Shown one piece after another: positions 55,830 to 64,000 of a DNA stretch of 64,000 nucleotides. The notes beneath the pieces are model-generated. The model saw only the letters and a list, made by a program, of their open reading frames with translations. It was not told where the DNA came from and searched no databases. The translations under genes were made by a program, and so were the position numbers. The stretch spans positions 1,426,001-1,490,000 of the forward strand of contig NC_083896.1 of NCBI RefSeq assembly GCF_032452875.1, written 5' to 3'. The stretch is from Bos javanicus (Eukaryota; Chordata; Mammalia; Artiodactyla; Bovidae). How positions within the stretch are numbered: the first letter of the stretch is position 1; each line of letters begins with the position of its first letter.

Positions 55830-58050
55830 CTTCCAACAACACAAAAGAAGACTCTACACATGGACATCACCAGATGGTCAACATCGAAATCATACTGATT
55901 ATATTCTTTGCAGCCAAAGATGGAGAAGCTCTATATAGTCGGCATAAACAAGACCGGGAGCTGACTGTGGCTCAGATCATGACCTCCTTATTGCCAAATT
56001 CAGACTTAAATTGAAGAAAGTATGGAAAACCACTAGACCTAAATAAAATCTCTTATGATTATACAGTGGAAGTGAGAAATAGATTTAAGGGACTAGATAT
56101 GATACAGTGCCTGATGAACTATGGACAGAGGTTCGTGACATTGTACAGGAGACATGAATCAAGATTGTCCCCAAGAAAAAGAAATGCAAAAAAGCAAAAT
56201 GGCTGTCTGAGGAGGCCTTACAAATAGCTGTGAAAAGAAGGGAAGTGAAAAGCAAAGGAGAAAAGGAAAGATATACCCATTTGAATGCAGAGTTCCAAAC
56301 AATAGCAAGGAGAGATAAGAAAGCCTTCCTCAGCATCAATGCAAAGAATTAGAGGAAAACAATAGAATGGGAAGGACTAGAGATCTCTGCAAGAAAATTA
56401 GAGATACCAAGGGAATATTTCATGCAAAGATGGGCTCAATAAAGGACAGAAATGGTATGGACCTAACAGAGGCAGAAGATATTAAGAAAAGGTGGCAAGA
56501 ATACACAGAAGAACTATACAAAAAAGATCTTCACAACCCAGATAATCACGATGGTGTGATCACTCACACTCACCTAGAGCCAGACATCCTGGAATGTGAA
56601 GTCAAGTGGGCCTTAGGAAGCATCACTACGAACAAAGCTAGTGGAGGTCATGGAATTCCAGTTGAGCTATTTCAAATCCTGAAAGATGATGATGTGAAAG
56701 TGCTGTACTCAATATGTCAGAAAAGTTGGAAAACTCAGCAGTGGCCACAGGGCTGGAAAAGGTCAGTTTTCATTCCAATCCCAAAGAAAGGCAATGCCAA
56801 AGAATGCTCAGACTACCGCTCAAAATTCTCCAAGCCAGGCTTCAGCAATACGTGAACTTCCAGATGTTCAAGCTGGTTTTAGAAAAGGCAGAGGAACCAG
56901 AGATCAAATTGCCAACATATGCTGGATCATTCAAAAAGCAAGAGAGTTCCAGAAAAACATCTATTTCTGCTTTATTGACTATGCCAAAGCCTTTGACTGT
57001 GTGGATCACAACAAACTCTGGAAAATTCTGAAAGAGATGGGCATACCAGACCACCTGACCTGCCTCTTGAGAAACCTGTATGCAGGTCAGGAAGCAACAG
57101 TTAGAACTGGACATGGAACAACAGACTGGTTCCAAATAGGAAAAGGAGCACATCAAGGCTGTATATTGTCAGCCTGCTTATTTAACTTATATGCAGAGTA
57201 CATCATGAGAAACGCTGGGCTGGAAGAAGCACAAGCTGGAATCAAGATTGCTGGGAGAAATATCAATAACCTCAGATATGCAGATGACACCACCCTTATG
57301 GCAGAACGTGAAGAAGAACTAAAGAGCCTTTTGATGAAAATGAAAGTGGAGAGTGAAAAAGTTGGTTTAAAGCTCAACATTCAGAAAATGAAGATCATGG
57401 CATCTGGTCCCATCACTTCATGGGAAATAGATGGGGAAACAGTGTCAGACTTTATTATTTTGGGCTCCAAAATTACTGCAGATGGTGCTGCAGCCATGAA
57501 ATTAAAAGACGCTTACTCCTTGGAAGGAAAGTTATGACCAACCTAGATAGCATATTAAAAAGCAGAGACATTACTTTGCCAACAAAGATTCATCTCGTCA
57601 AGGCTATGATTTTTCCAGTAGTCATGTATGGATGTAGAGTTGGACTATAAAGTAAGCTGAGTGCCAAAGAATTGATGCTTTTGAACTGTGGTGTTGGAGA
57701 AGACTCTTGAGAGTCCCTTGGGCTGCAAGGAGATCCAACCAGTCCATTCTGAAGGAGATCAGCCCTGGGATTTCTTTGGAGGGAATGATGCTAAAGCTGA
57801 AACTCCAGTACTTTGGCTACCTCATGCGAACAGTTGACTCATTGGAAAAGACTCTGATGGTGGGAGGGATTGGGGGCAGGAGGAGAAGGGGACGACAGAG
57901 GATGAGATGGCTGGATGGCATCACTGACTTGATGGACGTGGGTCTGAGTGAACTCCGGGAGTTGGTGATGGACAGGGAGGCCTGGCATGCTGCGATTCAT
58001 GGGGTCGTGAAGAGTCGGACACGACTGAGCAACTGAACTGAACTGAACTG
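55830..58050 (+). mobile_element. BovB LINE copy 3, 5'-truncated, inside the old L1
   Basis: Starts at CTTCCAACAACACAAAAGAA in the endonuclease end and reaches the (CTGAA)n tail at 58050. Remnant frames at 56367-56855 and 56794-57537 carry RT landmarks (FIDYAKAFD, YADD). Against copy 2 it lacks 37 bases near 56819, 7 bases near 56852, 9 bases near 57440 and 1 base near 57487, several of them between short direct repeats. No target duplication is visible. Confidence 0.93.
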
Positions 58051-59623
58051 ATATGCAAATAAAATGGAAAACCTAGAAAATATTCTTAGAAAGGTACCAT
58101 CTCTCAAGACTGAATGAGGAAGAAACAGAAGGCATGAATAGACCAATTACAAGTACTGAAATTAAATCAGTAATTTTAAAGCTTCCAATAAATCAAAGTC
58201 CAGGACCAAATGGCTTCACCAGTAAATTCTACCAAACATTTAGGGAAGAGTTAAGACCTATCCTTCTGAAACTGTTCCAAAAAATTACAGAGGAAGGAAC
58301 ACTTCTGAACTCATTCTATGAGGCCACCATCACCCTGATAACAAAACCAAAGATATCACAAAAAAACCAAAACTACAGGCCAATATCACTGATGAACTTG
58401 TATGCAAAAATCCTCAACAAAGTACTAGCAAACCAGCTCCAACAATATTCCACCATCAAGTAAGATTTATACCAAGGATACAAGAATTTTTCAATACATT
58501 CAAATCAATCAACGTGATATACCACATTAACACATTGAAGAATAAAAACCATATGATCATCCCAATAGATGCAGAAGGAGCTTTTGATAAAATTCAACAT
58601 TCATCTATGATAAAAACTTTCCAGAAAGTGAAAGAAACCTCAGTGGCATAAGGGGCATACATGACAACCCCCCATCTAACATCATACTAAATGGTGAAAA
58701 GCTGGAAGCATTCCCTCTAAGATCAGAAACAAGACAAGGATGCTCACTCTTGTCACATTTATTCAACACAGTTTTAGAAGTCCTAGCCACAGCAATCAGA
58801 AAAAAAAAAAAGAAATAAAAGATTCCAAATTGGAAAGAAGTAAAATAGTCACTGTTTGTAGATGACATGATGCTATACATAGGAAATCCTAAACATGCTA
58901 CCAGTAAACTAGAGCTCATCAATGAATCTGGTAAAGTTTCAGGATATGAAATTAATATACAGAAATCTGTTGCATTTCTATACACTAACAATGAAATGTA
59001 AGAAAAAAAATTAAGGAAACAATCATATTTACTATTACATCAAAAAGAATAAAATACCTAGGAATAAACCTACCTAAGGAGGCAAAAGAACTATACTTCA
59101 AAAACTATAGGACAATATTGAAAGAATTGAAGATCACACAAACAGATGAGAGATATACCATGTTCTTAGATTGGAAGAATGAACATTGTTAAAATTACCA
59201 TATTACCCAAGGCAATCTACCAATTCAATGCAATTCCTATCAAGTTACTAATAGTGTTTTGACAGAACTAGAACAAAGAATTTTTAAATTTGCATGGAAA
59301 CACAAAAGTCTCCAAAGAGCCAAAACAATCTTGAGAAAGAAGAATGGGGCTGGAGGAATCATACTCCCTATGAAGCTACTGTAATTAAGGCAGTATGGAA
59401 CCGGCACAAAATCAGACACATAAATCAGTGGAACGATAGGAAGCCCAGAAATAAACCCATACATTTATGATCAGTGAATCTATGGCAAAGGGGGCAGTAA
59501 TATACAATGGATAAAAGATAGCCTCTTCAATAAATGGTGCTAGGAAAACTAGACAGCTACAGGTAAAAGACCGAAATTAGAAGATTCTCTATCACTATGT
59601 ACAAAAATTAAAAATGGTTTACT

Positions 59624-62537
59624 TCTTTTCCAATTTGGATTCCTTTTATTTCTTTTTCTGCTCCGATTGCTGTGGCCAGAACTTCCAAAACCATGTTGAA
59701 TAGTAATGGTGAAAGTGGGCGCCCCTGTCTTGTTCCTGACTTTAGGGGAAATGCTTTCAATTTTTCACCATTGAGGATAATGTTTGCTGTGGGTTTGTCA
59801 TAGATAGCTTTTATTATGTTGAGGTATGTTCCTTCTATTCCTGCTTTCTGGAGAGTTTTTATCATAAATGGATGTTGAATTTTGTCAAAGGCTTTCTCTG
59901 CATCTATTGAGAGAATCATATGGTTTTTATTTTTCAATTTGTTAATGTGGTGTATTACATTGATTGATTTGCAGGTATTGAAGAATCCTTGCATCCCTGG
60001 GATAAAGCCCACTTGGTCATGGTGTATGATCTTTTTAATGCGTTGTTGGATTCTGATTGCTAGAATTTTGTTAAGGATTTTTGTATCTATGTTCATCAGT
60101 GATATTGGCCTGTAGTTTTATTTTTTTGTGGCATCTTTGTCAGGTTTTGGTATTAGGTGATGGTGGCTGCAGGTGACATGATCCTCTACATAGAAAACCC
60201 TAAAGACTCCACCAGAAAATTACCAGAACTAATCAATGAATATAGTAAAGTTGCAGGATATAAAATCAACACACAGAAATCCCTTGCATTCCTATACACT
60301 AATAATGAGAAAATAGAAAGAGAAATTAAGGAAACAATTCCATTCAGCATTGCAACAAAAAGAATAAAATACTTACGAATACATCTACCTAAAGAAACTA
60401 AAGACCTATATATGCTATGCTATGCTAAGTCACTTCAGTCATGTCCGACTCTGTGTGACTCCATAGACGGCAGCCCACTAGGCTTCCCCGTCCCTGGGAT
60501 TCTCCAGGCAAGAACACTGGAGTGGGTTGCCATTTCCTTCTCCAATGCAGGAAAGTGAAAAATGAAAATGAAGTCGCTCAGTCGTGTCGGACTCTTCGCG
60601 ACCCCATGGACTGCAGCCTACCAGGCTCCTCCGTCCATGCGATTTTCCAGGCAAGAGTAGTGGAGTGGGGTGCTATTGCCTTCTCCGAAAGACCTATATA
60701 TAGAAAACTATAAAACACTGGTGAAAGAAATCAGAGAGGACACTAATAGATGGAGAAATATACCATGTTCGTGGATTGGGAGAATCAATATAGTGAAAAT
60801 GAGTATACTATCCAAAGCAATTTATAGATTCAATGCAATCCCTATCAAGCTACCAACGGTATTCTTCACAGAGCTAGAACAAATAATTTCACAATTTGTG
60901 TGGAAATACAAAATACCTCGAATAGCCAAAGCAATCTTGAGAAAGAAGAATGGAACTGGAGGAATCAACCTGCCTGACTTCAGGCTCTACTACAAAGCCA
61001 CAGTCATCAAGACAGTATGGTACTGGCACAAAGACAGAAATATAGATCAATGGAACAAAATAGAAAGCCCAGAGATAAATCCACGCACCTATGGACACCT
61101 TCTCTTTGACAAAGGAGGCAAGAATATACAATGGATTAAAGACAATCTCTTTAACAAGTGGTGCTGGGAAAACTGGTCAACCACTTGTAAAAGAATGAAA
61201 CTAGAACACTTTCTAACACCATACACAAAAATAAACTCAAAATGGATTAAAGATCTAAACGTAAGACCAGAAACCACAAAACTCCTAGAGGAGAACATAG
61301 GCAAAACACTCTCCGACATACATCACAGCAGGATCCTCTATGACCCACCTCCCAGAATATTGGAAATAAAAGCAAAAATAAACAAATGGGACCTAATTAA
61401 AATTAATAGTTTCTGCACAACAAAGGAAAACTATAATCAAGGTGAAAAGACAGCCTTCAGAATGGGAGAAAATAATAGCAAATGAAGCAACAGACAAACA
61501 ACTAATCTCAAAAATATACAAGCAACTCCTACAGCCCAACTCCAGAAAAATAAATTACCCAATCAAAAAATGGGCCAAAGAACTAAATAGACATTTCTCC
61601 AAAGAAGACATACAGATGGCTAACAAACACATGAAAAGATACTCAACATCACTCATTATCAGAGAAATGCAAATCAAAACCACGATGAGGTACCATTTCA
61701 CGCCAGTCAGAATGGCTGTGATCCAAAAGTCTACAAGCAATAAATTCTGGAGAGGGTGTGGAGAAAAGGGAACCCTCTTACACTGTCGGTGGGAATGCAA
61801 ACTAGTACAGCCACTATGGAGAACAGTGTGGAGATTCCTTTAAAAACTGGAAATAGAACTGCCTTATGACCCAGCAATCCCACTGGTGGGCATACACACT
61901 GAGGAAACCAGAATTGAAAAAGACACGTGTACCCCAATGTTCATCGCAGCACTGTTTATAATAGCCAGGACATGGAAGCAACCTAGATGTCCATCAGCAG
62001 ATGAATGGATAAGAAAGCAGTGGTACATATACACAATGGAGTATTACTCAGCCATTAAAAAGAATACATTTGAATCAGTTCTAATGAGGTGGATGAAACT
62101 GGAGCCTATTATACAGAGTGAAGTAAGCCAGAAAGAAAAACACCAATACAGTATACTAACGCATATATATGGAATTTAGAAAGATGGTAACAATAACCGT
62201 GTATATGAGACAGCAAAAGAGACACTGATGTATAGAACAGTCTTTTGGACTCTGTGTGAGAAGGCGAGGGTGGGATGATTTGGGAGAATGGCATTGAAAC
62301 ATGTATAATATCATATATGAAACGAGTTGCCAGTCCAGGTTCGGTGCACAATACTGGATGCTTGGGGCTGGTGCACTGGGATGACCCAGAGGGATGGTAC
62401 GGGGAGGGAGGAGGGAGGAGGGTTCAGGATGGGGAACACATGTATACCTGTGGCAAATTCATTTTGATATATGGCAAAACCAATACAATATTGTAAAGTT
62501 AAAAAATAAAATAAAATTAAAAAAAGAAAAAATATAT
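59624..62537 (+). mobile_element. Younger ruminant L1 with inverted 5' part (twin-priming type)
   Basis: AAATGGTTTA at 59614-59623 and 62538-62547 flanks the copy. 59624 to about 60157 is on the minus strand and encodes the RT region up to just before the catalytic ADD motif (a 162-codon open stretch at 59608-60096 with AEKAFDKIQ). From about 60158 the element runs on the plus strand, restarting right after that motif (DMILYIENP) and continuing through the ORF2 C-terminal part (60688-61485, then a frameshift and 61442-61843) to the 3' UTR and A-rich tail. A BOV-A2 SINE interrupts it. Confidence 0.93.
60414..60687 (-). mobile_element. Full-length BOV-A2 SINE with exact 14-bp target duplication
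   Basis: Two Bov-A monomers in reverse, with the GCTATGCTATGC tail at the left. AAAGACCTATATAT occurs at 60400-60413 and 60688-60701. It disrupts the younger L1 ORF2 between KETKDLY and its repeat KDLY. Confidence 0.97.
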
Positions 62538-62951
62538 AAATGGTTTAAAGATCTAAATGTAAACCCAGATACTATAAAACTCCTATAGGAAACCATAGGC
62601 AGAATATTCTACGACATAAATTGCAACAATATCTTTTTGGATATATCTCCTAAAGCAATGGAACAAAAGAAAAAATAAATAAGTGGGACCTAATAAGCCT
62701 TAAAAGCTTTCTCAGGAAAGGAAACAATAAAGAAAATGGAAATACAACCTACAGAATGGGGGAAGATATTTGCAAGCAATGTGACCAACAAAGGCCTAAT
62801 TTCTAAAATATGCAAACTATTTATACAGCTCAATGACCAAACAAAAAATCAAAGCAAAAAATGAGTAGAAGACCTAAACAGACATTTCTCCAAAGAAGAC
62901 ATACAGATGGTCAACAAGCACGTGAAGAGATGCTCAATATAGCTAATTATT

Positions 62952-63010
62952 TGTTGTCGTTCAGTTGTTAGGTCATGTCCATCATTTTGTGACCCCATAG
63001 ACTGCACTGG
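62952..63010 (-). mobile_element. Tiny Bov-A insertion with 8-bp target duplication
   Basis: Only 59 bases of Bov-A (TTGTCGTTCAGTTGTTAGGT to CCCCATAGACTGCACTGG). TAATTATT occurs at 62944-62951 and 63011-63018. Confidence 0.85.
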
Positions 63011-63848
63011 TAATTATTAGAGAAATACAAATCAAAACTACAACGAGATCTACCTCACACAGGTCATAAAGGCCATCAACAAAAAGTCTATAAATATAAA
63101 TGCTGGAGGGGGTGTGGAGAAAAGGGAACCCTCCTACAGTGTTGGTGGCAATGTAATGGTGCAGCCACTGCGGACAATAGCATCGAGGTTCCTTAAAAAA
63201 ACTAAAAACAGGGTTACTATCTGATCCAGCAATCCTATTCTTGGGCATATATCTGGAAAAGATGAAAACTCTAATTTATACAGATATATGCACCCCAGTG
63301 TTTATGGCAGCACTATAACACAGTTTGCCACAGTCAATGCATGGAAGCAACCTAAATAATGACTAGATAAAGAATATACGTCATGTATCTATATACATAC
63401 ACACATAACACACACAACACACACAATGGAAGATTACTCAGGCATAAAAAGAATGAAATAATTCAATTTGTAGCAACATGGATGGATCTAGAGATTATCA
63501 TACTAAATGATGTAAGTCAGACAAAGACAGATGTCACAGTATCACTTATTACTGGAATCTAAAAAAAATGACATGAATTCATTCAGAGCAGAAATAGACT
63601 CATAGAAAACAAACTTACGGTTATCAAAGAAAAGTGGGGGAGGGACAAATTGGAAATTTGGGATTAACAGATAAAGACTACTTGTATAAAATCAACAAGG
63701 ACCTGCTGTTTAGCACAGGGAACTATATTCAATATCTTGTAATAACCTAGGAAAAGAATCTAAAAAAAATAGACATGCATATATAACTGAATCACTCTGC
63801 TGTTCACTGCAAACAATGTAAATAAATATACGTCAATAGAAAACAAAC

Positions 63849-64000
63849 AAACCCACACTGGCCAAGCTTCTTATCTCCAGGGGAACCAACTCTTTTGTAC
63901 AATCCATGTTCCAAGCTCCTGGTGAGACCAGACTATACTAATCTCTAACTAAGATCTCATCCTTATCTAGCCTTCCTCCCCTCCCCTAGCCTGCTTCCCT
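63849..64000. other. Unassigned DNA at the window end
   Basis: GC-richer sequence after the L1 tail with TCCAGGGGAACCAACTCTTT. May be repeat-derived; not recognised. Confidence 0.3.

Larger units (their letters stand above)
52512..63848 (+). mobile_element. Old L1 LINE, near full span, broken into three parts
   Basis: Begins GGGGAAGATGGTGGTGTAGA, a typical L1 5' end. 52512-54000 is 5' UTR; about 54000-54900 is ORF1-derived; about 55380-55829 is the ORF2 endonuclease part. A BovB follows, then RT sequence from 58051 (PGPNGFTSKFYQTFREELRP), with a 109-codon remnant at 58134-58463, to 59623. A younger L1 follows, then the C-terminal part and 3' end from 62538 to about 63848. All frames are broken. 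Roughly 0.8 kb of ORF2 between endonuclease and RT is missing at the BovB. Confidence 0.85.

Noticed and set aside
1..64000. An undescribed multi-gene system
   Set aside because: Every long open stretch is explained by SMCO4, DEUP1, LINE remnants or chance frames in GC-rich DNA. No gene cluster or novel domain arrangement was found.

Overview
The window is mammalian nuclear DNA from a ruminant, almost certainly a bovid. The evidence is the repeat content: BovB (RTE-type) LINEs, Bov-tA and BOV-A2 SINEs, older CHR-type tRNA-derived SINEs, and L1 copies whose 3' ends look like ruminant L1. Cattle, sheep and goat cannot be told apart from reading alone. There is no sign of bacterial genes, CRISPR or a phage system.

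Two protein-coding genes are supported. A complete 59-codon reading frame at 22884-23063 (+) is SMCO4, a tiny single-pass membrane protein. A splice-bounded terminal coding exon at 49316-49492 (-) matches the C-terminus of DEUP1 (CCDC67), the deuterosome scaffold protein. They lie tail to tail about 25 kb apart, the arrangement I recall for the region equivalent to human 11q21. Positions 1 to about 22.8 kb would then be SMCO4 intron or upstream DNA, 23.1-49.3 kb intergenic, and 49.5-64 kb DEUP1 last intron.

Layout. 1-1.5 kb: reversed 5' end of a ruminant L1. 1.5-7 kb: mostly unremarkable DNA with old repeats. 7-10.9 kb: a near full-length but decayed BovB with two 5' monomers. 11-22.8 kb: relatively GC-rich, SINE-dotted DNA. 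22.8-23.8 kb: SMCO4 coding exon and 3' UTR. 24-28 kb: intergenic DNA with MIR and CHR relics. 28-45.4 kb: AT-rich DNA dominated by old L1 pieces with younger insertions, including a BovB with a 444-codon open RT segment and a clean target-site duplication. 45.4-49.3 kb: fairly unique DNA. 50.3-51.6 kb: ERV-L-like polymerase fossil. 52.5-63.85 kb: one old L1 broken by a BovB and by a younger L1 with an inverted 5' part, which itself carries a BOV-A2 SINE.

The genes do not form a pathway or operon. The interest lies in the layered transposon history, several insertions with exact target-site duplications, microsatellites that sit on retroposon tails, and the compact SMCO4 gene. I found no convincing undescribed biological system. 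Repeat family names are from recognition by eye, and boundaries without a stated target-site duplication are approximate.
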